Below the pieces are notes generated by a model. That model had not been told where the DNA came from, made no database searches, and saw nothing but the letters and a program-made list of their open reading frames with translations. From Phlegmacium glaucopus (Eukaryota; Basidiomycota; Agaricomycetes; Agaricales; Cortinariaceae), in contig MU130721.1 in assembly GCA_015039465.1 (NCBI GenBank), forward strand, positions 1 to 22,408: a DNA stretch of 22,408 nt. The letters run 5' to 3'. The translations under genes and the position numbers were made by a program. Shown in pieces: positions 8,254 to 18,710 of this stretch (the stretch's first letter is position 1; each line of letters opens with the position of its first letter).

Positions 8254-10453
8254 TCAGTCTCTTCCCATTCTCTTCCTTGCAGTTACAACCTCAAGCTCCA
8301 ATTTCTCTGCTTCATTCCACCTCCTCTGATGCCTATATGTGCTTGCTAGATTTGCCATGGTGTTAAGGGTGTGTGGATGTTCTGTGCCAAGATGCTGCAT
8401 CCTCATGGCCATAACTTGAACCTCCAGCTGCTCTGCCTCATTCCACCTTCCCTGATCCCTGTATGTGCTTGCTAGATTGGCCATACTGGTGAGGGTGTCT
8501 GGATGTTCTGCACCAAGCAGGTCCTTGCTCATGTCCATAACTTGAACCTCTAGCTGCTCTGCCTCATTCCACCTTCCCTGAGCCCAATATGTGGTTGCCA
8601 GATTTCCCATACTGTTGAGGGTGTCTGAATGTTCTGCACAAAGTAGCTTCTTGCTCATGTGTAGAACTTGAACCTCCAGCTGCTCTGCCTCATTCTGCAT
8701 TCCCTGATCCCTGTATGTGCTTGCTAGATTTGCCATACTGGTCAGGGTCTCTGGATGTTCTGCACCAAGCAGCTTCTTCCTCATGTCCATAACTTGAGTA
8801 TCCAGCTGCTCTACCTCATTCCACCTTCCCTGAGCCCAGTATGTGTTTGCTAGATTTGCCATACTGTTGAGGGTGTCTGGATGTTCTGCACCAAGCAGCT
8901 TCTTTCTTATGTTCAGCACTTGAATGTTGAGCCACCTTGCCTCTTTCCACCTTCCCTGATGATGATATGTGCTTGCTAGGTTTGCCATACTGGTGAGGGT
9001 GTCTGGATGTTCTGCACCAAACAGCTTCTTCCTCATGTCTATAACTTGAACCTCCAGTTGCTCTGCCTCATTCCACTTTCCCTGCTTCCTGTATGTGCTT
9101 GCTAGATTTGTCATACTGATGAGGGTAGATGGATGTTCTGCACCAAGAAGCCTCTTCCTCATGCCCATAACTTGAAACTCCAGCTGCTCTGCATTGTCCC
9201 AGTCTCCATTCTCTCCCATTACTAGTGAAAATTTGCTCCATTTATCATCATAGTACTGCTTACTGTGTCCTATCTTCCTTTCATATAACTCATTTGCCTT
9301 AATATGTGGAAGAATCAATTGTCGCAATGCATAATCCTGACTTTCAAATCCCCATGGAATTGCACAGGACAAGATTATGCCTCCCATCTGACACATTCTT
9401 TGTTGCTCATTTTTTGACATTCTCTCCCTACTCCAGTATTGCACCAGAGGATGAACAGACAACATCTTAGATGATTGTTCTCTTTTGATCAATGAGAATG
9501 AGAGAAGGACACTAATCCCTTTCCTAAATATGAACTCATTCCAGTGACCATCATTGTCCAAGCCAAGCAGAGTATAATCCAGCAATGTGACTGCATGAGG
9601 TAACTTTTCAGCTATGTCACTGTCAATAACATGTTTCATTGCCTCCTCAGCAGCAGATCGGAATATCTCTTTAGAAATATGATTATGATGATAGAAAGCA
9701 CATATTTGAAGAATTAGGATTGCAGCCTGGGCTGCTTGTGCATCTCCAGCAGTGGAATCTCCACTAACTCTCCTTTCCATTTCTTTGAAAGAAAGTTCCC
9801 AAGTCCCATATACTGTTATATTATACATTGATGCCCCTGTGAAGGCAGCATCTGACAAAAGAGCCTGATAATGCACTGGGAATTGCTCCAGATATTGATC
9901 AATATCACATCTCCCAGCCTCAATATAGGCCCCAGCATGATCAATAGCAAGAGGGATGCAGCCAAGTACAGCCACAATATTTTTGGCAGCTTCTACATGC
10001 TCAGGCAATGCATCCAAACAGCTGGCTTTGAGAAGCAGAGTTATAGCATCTGATACCTCCATCTCATTGATCTCAATTCTGTTCTCAAATGATACAATCC
10101 TTCCCATGGATTGGTTTCTGCTAGTAATGAGAATATTACCTCTGTTACCTGGAGGAATGAACTTTTCCACCACCTCTGGAGGAGGATCATCAGCATTATC
10201 AAAGACCATCAACCATTCTTCTTGGAGAGAAGATATCCACTGGAGGACAGACTGAACTGAGCCATCCACATTAGAATATTGGGCAGCAGGAAGGCTAGAT
10301 AAGCCTTTGAGAGACATTTCAATGCTGTCCTGAGAGGACCCATCAACCCAGAATACATGTGAAAAACTAACAAGAAATAAATTCAGTGTTGTGAATGGCA
10401 AAGTAAGAACCCTTACATTTCAGACATTTCTTCTATGAACTTGAGACAAATCT
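8254..10453 (-). pseudogene. NLR-like NB-ARC/TPR paralogue (NLR-2), 5'-truncated, C-terminal frame intact
   Basis: A close copy of NLR-1 from just after Walker A to the C-terminus. A 37-bp remnant of the NLR-1 exon 6 equivalent (ICLKFIEEMSE) lies at 10453-10417, then a 50-bp intron (10416-10367), then one long open exon 10366-8254. That exon carries Walker B (WLMVFDNAD), GNILITSRN, GCIPLAIDHAGAYIEAG, a winged-helix-like region, seven complete 42-residue TPRs and a partial one ending ARKRMGRD. Similarity to NLR-1 ends at 10453, within the codon after the GKT of Walker A, so the P-loop and all N-terminal exons are missing. The long frame has no internal stop or frameshift, unlike NLR-1. Without the P-loop it should not bind nucleotide normally. 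It may be a recent pseudogene or an expressed truncated decoy; no plausible new start codon or promoter is evident before the first in-frame ATG (in EMSLKGL). Confidence 0.85.
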
Positions 10454-10454
10454 T

Positions 10455-13400
10455 CAAGGTATTCGCACAGAATGTATCGAATGGGCCAAACAAGTTGGTC
10501 TTCCCATAATCCCTGACCCTCGGTATGACAGAAGTCGGAGGTAAGATATAATCCAATCAAAGATCGATATAATATTAATCAATTCGTTCATCAGGACCTT
10601 TATTCCATTCAAACATCAATAATCCTCAAGGATGGTACGCTCATGAGTGCTTGGTCCCTGGTGCTGAGCTCTCTCTTATCAATGAACAGGGCAGAGATGC
10701 GGCTCGTAAGATCATTCTCACTTTCATAGTGACCAGTTTTCTCATTAAAGTTTATTGCAAAGGGTGAACTCATATCATCAGCAAGGGTTACCTCCAATTT
10801 GACAACTCAGCCTTCAGACTCGGGTCTGATGGATCCATCACCTTCCAAACTGGGGACATTTATGGGCGCAGTGGAGATCGACAATTGGTTTGGAAAGACC
10901 ATAAAGAAGACTATATTCAGGTTTGTCGCATGTGCATTGGCTCATTAGCTGACACATTCTCATTAACTGTCAACTTAGATGAGTTCCGACGAGTCCATTG
11001 ATCCCCGTGTAATCAAGGCGGCTTTGGATCAATGCCCCGCTACCGTTCAAAGCTGTATCGTCGGCAATAATTTCCTCAAGACCTCCTCTCAAGTGATCCG
11101 CGCTACTATCGAGCCTTCTTTCTGAAATCACGCGGGCTATCGCGTCGGCCAATCGTGGTCTAGCACCTCCTCTTCGCATCTTGTGGGCCAGGGTCTTGGT
11201 TCTTAGGCCCGGGGACCAACACATCTCACTTACCAAGAAGGGCATCTTCTGCAAGAAGCTAGAAGACGTTTTCGGCAACCGACTATTATCCCTCCTTGGC
11301 AGCTCTGAACATGAATCCGAGGCCGACATCAAGCCTACGGAAAATCTGTCTCAGGGCAGGACCAAGGGACCAAGTTGCCAGCATTATCTTGAACATCGTT
11401 GTTGAAACCTTGAGAATCTTGGCAGACATGCTGGAAAACTAACGAGACGACATTATCACTCCAGTTCCGGAAGTTAGATGGGACCACAAGAGCTTCTACG
11501 GATCTCCTGATTCTAAAGATCCCCCAAGTCCCTGTGACATCACCCTTTAAAGGGCTGGATTCGTCGACCTGGCAGAATTTGATCACTCTTTCTTCGGTAT
11601 TTCTTCAGGAGAGGCTTTCCATGTTTCACCCAACATCCAACTTTCGTTGGAAATCACTTTTGAGGCTTTGGAAAACGCCAATATACCGATTTTGAAGATG
11701 AAAGGTAGTGAGTGATATGGGTGTCTTTGTTGCTAAGGCTACATCAAACTCTTGTTCGCACTCGGATAAGGACTGGCATGGTTTGTGTCTACTTCTCAAG
11801 GTTATTGCACGCATCATCTAACATTTTTTTTCTTCAGCTTATACCGGATTCTATGGAACCGATGTTGCTATGAGCACGGCTTGGGGGGCGGATCAGCTAG
11901 TGAGTATATTGCCTTGATAAATGATTTGATTGAATGTCCACGCCTCACGTTCAAGTTCTAGCCTCCTTGACATCGACAGCCCTTCTTTCACTGTTGACAC
12001 CGCCTGCGGCTCTGGGCTGATCGTTCTCAACCATGGTACCCATTATCCATATCATTTATCAACGCAGAATGCTCATGACATCTTCAGCTGTTGAACATCT
12101 TCAATCGGGCCAAGGAGAGTCTGTAGAGCAAACACACATCCATGGTAACTCGCCCTCGTTTTCTGATGGTACCATTCTCACTAAATTTCTCTATTTATAT
12201 TGCAGGCCTGGTACTTTTGGGTAAGCGGTTATTCATGTGTTCTTTACTTAACTAATCACAATCATAGGTTTTTGTCTGCTCAGGAGATGACCTCAAGCGA
12301 TTCTCAATGTGCTACCTTCACAAATGAAGCCGATGGGTACGTTCACAATGAATGGTCGTTACATTCTTATCTAACGCTTCCACTAGATATGTTCCATCGG
12401 AAGGTGCTGCTGGTATAATTCTTAAGACTCAAAGTGCAGCTATATGCGATGGCGACAACATTCTTGCTGTGGTTGGATCCACAGGCGTCAAGCACAATGG
12501 CAGATCTCAAGGACTGGTTGCTCCTAACCTCAAAGTCCAAATCACAATGCAAATTTCACTTCTCGAAAAAGCCAACTTGGCTCTGGCTGAGATTGAGTAC
12601 GTGGCAATTACCTTCGGAGTCCAGTGTTACAGAATTGCTGTTTATCTGCATTTAGTTTCATCGAAGTTCATGAAACTGGTGGACGCCCAATTCTCAACAT
12701 GTATTGTGAATATTACCGATACTTTGGATGAAGGAACCTCGGCGATCTCATTGAGATTGAAGGGATCATTGAAGTTTTGCAATCATCTCATGGACCTGAG
12801 AACCCTCTCATCATCGGCGCTGCTAAGTCTTGTGTCAGCCACGCCGAAACTGTATCAGGTCCGATAGGTATGATCAAGACCCTCAGCTCTTTCGCTGCTG
12901 GAGTGGTACCAGGCCTCATTCAACTCAGGTCGGACAATATGAACCCTTCGATTGACTGCAGCATCATTCCTCTGCATATTCCTACTGAAACTGTGGAATT
13001 GAAGAAATCAGAAGATGGGCTTCTGCATGCCATGATTCTGTAAGTGGTATCCGGTTCATTTTATTCATGTTATTGGTCTTCTAACCATTTCACAGTTCAA
13101 ACGGCTTTGCAGGATCTATTGCTGGAGCCGTATCGGAAGGACTCAAGATAAAACCAACTGAAATATTGGATTCCGTCCCGATGATGTTTGTTGTCAGTGG
13201 AAAGAGCCAAGAAGCCCTCCTCCAGTATTTGAAGAGCTATCTCAATTTCTGCCTGGATGCGGACAATCCGCCCTTCCATTCAATCTGCTACACCAGTTGT
13301 GTCGGTTGTGAACACTACGGATATAGGTTTGCTTGCGTTGCGACCAACATGCAGGACCTGATTGCTCGACTTGGAAAGAGAGGATCGGAGAAGGACTGCC

Positions 13401-14592
13401 TGTATCTGCTGGAAACGCTCGTTGCGCTCTGATGGGATTCCCCGGCCAGGGCTCTCAATATCAAGGCATGGGTCACTATCTGGCCCAGCAATACTCCAGC
13501 TTCAACGCTATCATGACAGATGCCGCCAACAAAGTATCTGCATTGACTGGATACCTTATCCTTCCTTTCTTCGTCGACCAGTCAGCTCTTCGCGGTCTTT
13601 TTGAATTGATCAGAATGAAGTCACCCAGATTTGTATCTTTATTTTCAAGTATTTTGTATGCACTTGGTTGGAACGTCTTGGTATCCATGCTCATGCCGTC
13701 ATGGGCCACAGCTTGGGAGAAATCACTGCAGCAGGTATATTCACTTCTCATGTTGCATGATTTTTGCTTATACATTCAATCAGTGATTGCTCGGGCTTTC
13801 AGTTTCGAGGTCGGTTTGCAGTTCATTGTTGTCAGAGCTACCCTTCTCCGTGCTGATCATGCTCACCCTGGAGGTATGGCTGAGCGTCGGAAGAGAAGGT
13901 TGCACATTACATTTCCAAGTTGGACATCGACAGTCATGTCGCTATCTCTGTTTACAAAGGCCCAGAAAGTCATATCGTATCTGGAGAGATGAAGGTCATT
14001 GAGAAGATGATCTCTATGGTCGAAGTGGATGGACTCCAGGCTACGAAATTGGTTGTAGACCAAGGTGAATTCAATATTACATTCGCTCCTAATTTGACCT
14101 TCTGTCAGGCTTCCATTGCGCCTGCTCTTCCTGCTCTGAAAGCATGGTTGGATGAGCAGGAAACTTCCTTTGATGCGTTGGAGAAACCATTCTTCAAGTT
14201 TTCTACTGCGCGTGGAAAAGAGATCGCCAAACTGAAATTGGAGTACTGAGTAGGTTCAGTGGTTGGTGACATGATTGCCTTTCTGACTCAAAATTGGATA
14301 GGTCAACCACGCCAAGAACTGTCTGATTTGTTCAAGCTGCTCGGGCTGCTCATAAATCAGCTTCCATTGACGTGATCTTGGATGTCGGTCCACAGCCCAC
14401 AGTTTCGTCCAACATGCAGACCCCTGAATTTTCTGAGAAATCTCATCTGACATTGACGGGCAAAAAGGGCAGGAATCATATTGTTGCCTTGCCCTCAGCA
14501 TTGTCATCCTTGTTCGAGAAGGATTTCTCAGTCAAGTTTTCACAGTTATTCTCTCAGATACCTACACAACTCCCCACATATCTTTTTCAATG
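10455..14592 (+). pseudogene. Decayed megasynthase: adenylation - carrier (partial) - ketosynthase - acyltransferase
   Basis: Adenylation remnants: A5-like GMTEVGGPLFHS across an intron (10541-10594), GYLQFDNSAF, TGDIYGR (10849 onward), KEDYIQ before an intron (10921-10978), and IDPRVIKAALDQCP to FCKKLEDVFGN. Next comes the start of a carrier domain (ASIILNIVVETL), fused directly to late N-terminal ketosynthase sequence (DDIITPVPEVRWDH). The KS has AEFDHSFFGISSGEAFHVSP, the active-site region VDTACGSG (Cys 12005-12007), GYVPSEGAAGIIL, GLVAPN and AAKSCVSHAE. The AT has GFPGQGSQYQGMG and GHSLGE (Ser 13710-13712). The match ends at LDVGPQPTV..QLPTYLFQ. Damage includes a missing 5' part, a frameshift near 11122, stops at about 11440 and 11548, a 4-bp GTGA duplication near 11706, frameshifts near 13375 and 13607, and loss of everything after the AT. 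Such A-carrier-KS-AT enzymes are expected in cytosolic secondary metabolism. Product unknown. Confidence 0.88.
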
Positions 14593-15231
14593 TCTTTATA
14601 ACTACTCGTACATACGGTCCTTCATCGTATTTAGCCATAGCCGTAGTATCAGCCGTAGTAGCACTATCCTTCTCACACACCAATTCTTAACACTGCCAAT
14701 ACGACGCCTTTTGTCGATGCAGGATAGAAACAAGTCTGCTCAAAAACATAATCGAAGTATCAGCAGTGGCAGGCATTCATTAACAGAGAAAAGCGATGCA
14801 GGTCGTGTTAAGTCGACCCGAAAATGAGCCCCTCCTGTGTAGAGGGCATATCAAGGATCAAGACGAAAGTACTGTAGGACGGAGATGTTGTAGACAAACA
14901 GGTATCGATGGCGGTTGACACCGAGAACGCTGATGAATTAGGAGAGCAAGGAGAGTTGACCACTTGATGAGTTTAGCAGTGCTGTACAAACAAACAGTAA
15001 CAATTCTCGGGTTCGAACTTTGAACTGAGATAAAAGCGCCTGGATGCCAGTGGGTGAGCACTTGGTCAAAGGAAGATTTGAGTATTTTTTTTGGATTCAG
15101 TATATCTGCGTTTGAACTGATCGCTCTATCATATGTGTATAGATGCCCCTCCTGCTTTGAAATCCCAGTCGGCTTGCTTGTATGATGGTGGGAGGTCTAT
15201 CCGCAGCGTCAATGATTCAATTGGAACTTAC
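14593..15231. other. No recognisable gene
   Basis: Follows the point where similarity to the megasynthase stops. The frame that carries the end of the AT region stays open to 14827 with Ser/Arg-rich, non-megasynthase sequence (SHSRSISRSSTI), which I take as chance read-through. The remaining sequence to 15231 shows no convincing coding pattern or repeat. Confidence 0.45.
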
Positions 15232-15635
15232 TTTTGACGTATAATTTTGTGTTTAATACATTCCATCAATTCTGGGTCAGCTACGACTGGAATGGGCGAC
15301 ATGCTGGTGATCGCAAGCCATTGGGAAGGAATGTTAACAGGACAGGTTTGATTCAGCTTCCTTATGTGATTGTTTATATGACTTGCTCTGTTAGTAGGTG
15401 ATGCGAGAAGAGTATACAGTAGTGATATCATCAAAAATTATTCACAGTACTCATACCTGCGCTGGAAGAACCCGAACTTGTTCAATTGCTTTGCTACGAC
15501 CTCTTTCTAATTTGGATGCTATTAACTCAACTTCTCTAACACCCCAGGATCCGAAATTTCCATGATCGATCAATTTCGGCATCGGTTTCTCTCTCCACAA
15601 TGGTTTCCAGGTGTCTACGCCTCGAATGGTGTTGT
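15232..15635 (-). pseudogene. Two exon-like segments of an unidentified minus-strand gene
   Basis: Segment 15635-15457 encodes a protein-like stretch (TIRGVDTWKPLW, then LIDHGNFGSWGVREVEL, then ERGRSKAIEQVRV) and ends at CAG before GTATGAG. Segment 15356-15232 encodes NQTCPVNIPSQWLAITS, then PIPVVADPELMECIKHKII, and ends before GTAAGTTCC. The intervening 15357-15456 has GT..AG borders in phase 0. I do not recognise the family. No start codon or long continuation is evident, so this is probably a gene fragment; the next segments on the plus strand may or may not be related. Confidence 0.4.
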
Positions 15636-15819
15636 CTATATCTAGTTACGAGGACTTCGTTTTTTTACCAACTGGCGTTTTCTCCGGGGGCCATCACGGT
15701 ATGCTCTTGTTGATATTCTTTTGCGGTATCAACAAGGAGATGTGGTAATCCCTTCGGATTACATTCTGGTTTGACGTGTTTGATGATCGAACATCTCGTA
15801 GACTGATGTTTTGTTGCTC

Positions 15820-16035
15820 ATATCATGAAACAAACGCGGGAAATCCATGAGGGTGTCCTTGCCAAAGATTACAAACTTCGAAGGGTGGGTTTCTTCAACT
15901 ACATTTAGTCGTGATTTCACACACTGGCATTCCGCACAGCATGAAACCGTGATTTCGGGCTCTTCAAGCCAAGATTGTTGACTTGGAAATTACTATTGCG
16001 CGCATGATCAAGGAGAAAGAGAACCTCAAGTAGAT
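15820..16035 (+). pseudogene. Coding-like fragment with a short coiled-coil-like C-terminus
   Basis: The plus strand reads MKQTREIHEGVLAKDYKLRR from about 15827, then an intron-like gap ending in TTCCGCACAG at about 15938. A segment follows with heptad-like leucine/isoleucine spacing (ALQAKIVDLEITIARMIKEK) that ends at TAG at 16033-16035. One TGA precedes the coiled-coil part (in ATG-AAA-CCG-TGA, near 15941-15952). No family is recognised. A minus-strand frame over the same bases (15917-16117) is also open and less protein-like. Confidence 0.35.
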
Positions 16036-16154
16036 TGGACTGCCAGTGGTTAGGCCGGTTGTCAGTTTGAACTGATGGCTTCGTCAGAGCCCAGTCAGTG
16101 GCCATTTTATACTTCATTAATCATTGGCTGATGTAAACTCCTTTTGTAACAATT

Positions 16155-17570
16155 CATTCACCTGAGGATGGAATCATTGTGGATCAGAATCTTGTAATTC
16201 CAACCGCTGGTGTTGAGGCTTCCTCAACGGTCACGAAGCCCTCTACTCCTTCAAAACATCCTGACCTCAGGTTGGATGCTCAGACAATGATGATTCTGAG
16301 GATGATATGTCACACTTCTCCAGCAGCATCAGATGACCAACGTGCCGGCTTGAAGGCGTTCCTGTCCATCTTCCCCTGAGTTCCAAAAGGCATAGTGCAA
16401 CTTATTATATGAAAATGCTTATCTTCGATGGCTGACGCTGCTTAACTTAGAAGGAATCCCTCACCCAAAAGCCTAGTCTACCTCAGGCCCCATTAATCTT
16501 GACTCCAGTTATCAATTCATCATCTCCAATCAAAAAGGATGACACACATGTGCATATGTGGCATTCATTCTGAACCCTTCCCCCCCAGATAATAGTGCTG
16601 GACAACGACCACCAAGGATCGGCAGAAGAGGCGCCGATAGGTGTCCTGGTTCTTTTTCGTTGTCAGTTTATGTCTGGGACACTTGTATCAATCATCGGAG
16701 TCTTCCGCGTGATGGACATTTTCCTGTATTACTATGTTTTTTTGCGATAACTTTATTGACATTACTAAAAGCATTTGGCGGCGTCAGTTGAGGAATGATA
16801 TAGTGACCCCAGGTAATTCAAGTTGTGATTATTGGCTCGCTGACAATGTTATTGCAAACCATCCAATTTGCTATCATCATACACTAGCAAGTATTCTCGG
16901 GATAGTGCGATATGAGAATCAAAATTCAAAAGATAGGTTGTACTTATTATCTATATGATTCTTAGTGGTGTATTATGAGCTTTACTGCCAAGCTTGCTCA
17001 ATGTGTACATTGTTCATGTAAATTTTGCAGTCTTTTGCTAATAACAGTTTCAGATTGCCCTCCGGAAGCCATATTGTTTCCAAATATTCGATTGGAATGT
17101 TGACCTCATGTACAGACCAAAACAGTTCGTGCTGATGTATCTCATGTGAGCCCAACAACCAATGGAGATAAGGAGTTTTTCTAGGGTTTGACATCGGGAC
17201 GACCACCTGCAATTCATCTCTCATATGTCGATTGTGAATTTCCTTTAGACGAAGATGAGTCGTTGAGCAAGGATTCTGAACATCAAACAGGATGTAGGTC
17301 GCTTCCTCTTTTACATTTCAACATCAGCCAGCTCAGAGTGATTGAAACATAGTCTGGCGGATGAAAGGATATCTATAACTCCGTTGCTGATGCTATTTTT
17401 ATCACCCATTCTCCGAGTCATAACGCCATCCTCAATCTGGATAAGAAGAGAGATCGAGAGATCTCTTTCCCAGCTTTGTTCAATCCATATGCAACAAAAG
17501 AAGTGGGCCCAGAAATATTTAATTCTAGTTCATTAAGCTTCTCAGAGATCACACAGTTAGTTGAGTGTTC
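16155..17570 (+). pseudogene. Scattered acidic coding-like fragments, unidentified
   Basis: Several plus-strand pieces look protein-like. About 16170-16440 has a Thr/Ser-rich part (TVTKPSTPSKHPDL) followed, in another frame after a possible splice, by SDNDDSEDDMSHFSSS. About 17225-17330 reads YVDCEFPLDEDESLSKDSE. About 17380-17573 reads SVADAIFITHSPSHNAILNL then PALFNPYATKEVGPEIFN and ends at TAA. They may be pieces of one acidic protein. Between them, 16982-17278 on the minus strand is also open and plausible (RHMRDELQVVVPMSNPRKTP, LHWLLGSHEIHQHELFW), so strand assignment there is uncertain. I found no domain. Confidence 0.3.
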
Positions 17571-17870
17571 TTAAACCTATTTGTCCATCGTTCGAATAAA
17601 TAGCTAACAGCATTCCTCACTGCCTGCCGTCAATTCTATCATGCTCCTCCAATCACCTCATCCCCATGTCCTAAGCTCTATCAACAATGGGTGATGACAA
17701 GTTTTTGGATCCTCGCCAGGGGCTGACAGTACCGCTGCCCATAATCCACTTACTCTTGACGAGCTTGTTTCTAGGGAGCCGGTTCACTTTGCTTCTGTTG
17801 CATCAGTATCTTATCTTATTTTAATCCACTGGAGTACAATCGTAATTACTCTCCAAGGAAGGTTCTTGGA
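17571..17870. other. No recognisable gene
   Basis: Sequence between two coding-like fragments. It may contain an intron or linker of the same decayed gene, but no frame or splice pair is convincing. Confidence 0.35.
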
Positions 17871-18550
17871 ATGTCTGGTATGATGGGTGGTTCCGACTTT
17901 TCCTGCTACCAAGGCCCAGACCTTGATGCGTCAGTTCCTGATTGTGATGTTCCGGATGAGTTGCGCTTCATTCATTCTGACTAAGATTCAGTCGCCGAGT
18001 CGCTCTCCTTCCAAGATGATCAGGAGGACCATTCCCCAACGCCCTCATTTTATAAGGCTCCAGCTGTTGAACCACGCACTCATCTTTTGGATGCACCTCC
18101 AATGTTGCAGCTAACTGTGTTCCGTGCCTCGCTCATTGATGATGAACAGAACCAATGCAATATTGATGAATGCACGAATATGTCAGACGAAGACACCAAG
18201 AAGTCTTTTGATAGAAGCTTAATTAATCTGGTGGTTCAGATCATAGGAGTTCCAATGATTTCACCATAAATTTGTTCTGAACATTGACCTATCCGAATCG
18301 TTAGCGACACGGAAGGAAAAGGTGCGTCTCATCTTTCATCAACATATCTCACCGTAATAATGCCACACGCCCAACATGCAGGAATAGGAGGATGATGACT
18401 GAATCATATCCTTCACCCTTGTCCAGACAAATGTATTCAAAAGTTCCACTGACTCTGTGGACTGTTATAAGAAAGGACAAATCTCTAAGGATGAAGGAAC
18501 TAACCAGCGCAGGATTGAAAGGTTTTGCGATCCATCCAATCGTTGATGGA
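17871..18550 (+). pseudogene. Acidic coding-like fragment with one internal stop, unidentified
   Basis: From the ATG at 17871 a frame runs to TAA at 18267-18269, with a single internal TAA at 17982-17984. It encodes GSDFSCYQGPDLDASVPDCD, then SLSFQDDQEDHSPTPSFYKA and ECTNMSDEDTKKSFDRSL. It is strongly acidic and Ser-rich. A second piece, NIDLSESLATRKEK (18281-18325), is followed by an intron-like GTGCGTCTCA..CATGCAG (to about 18381) and a basic piece (TESYPSPLSRQMYSKVPL) to about 18545. This second piece is part of the duplication found again at 20391-20559. No family is recognised. Confidence 0.4.
18277..18456 (+). repeat. Direct repeat, copy A (second copy at 20391-20559)
   Basis: About 180 bp here and 169 bp in the second copy, same orientation, highly similar by eye: CGACCTATCCGAA(C)CGTTAGCGACA, ATCTTTCATCAACATA, CTCACCGTAATAATGCCACA, CATATCCTTCACCCTTGTC. 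Copy A carries about 10 extra bases (GGAAGGAAAA) near 18312. The repeat spans an intron-like segment and its flanking exon edges. Copy B ends precisely where NLR-3 sequence begins (about 20560). Confidence 0.85.
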
Positions 18551-18710
18551 TAAATTGCCATAGCAAAGGCTGCTACAAATGCAATACAACATAGAGGGTC
18601 TTTCTCATCATCCACAAAAGGTTGGGGTTCATACAACGGAAGTAGAGAGAGGAACAACCTGAAACTTGGACTAGCAGGAGAGAAGTGGCCGAATCGTCAT
18701 GAAGATATGA

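Noticed and set aside
10609..10797. Minus-strand open frame over the adenylation remnant
   Set aside because: The plus strand reads GPLFHSNINNPQGWYAHECL and then GYLQFDNSAF in the order expected for an adenylation domain, so the minus frame is a shadow.
13476..14063. Minus-strand frames at 13476-13775 and 13863-14063
   Set aside because: They overlap the AT domain relic, whose plus strand carries GFPGQGSQYQGMG and GHSLGE.
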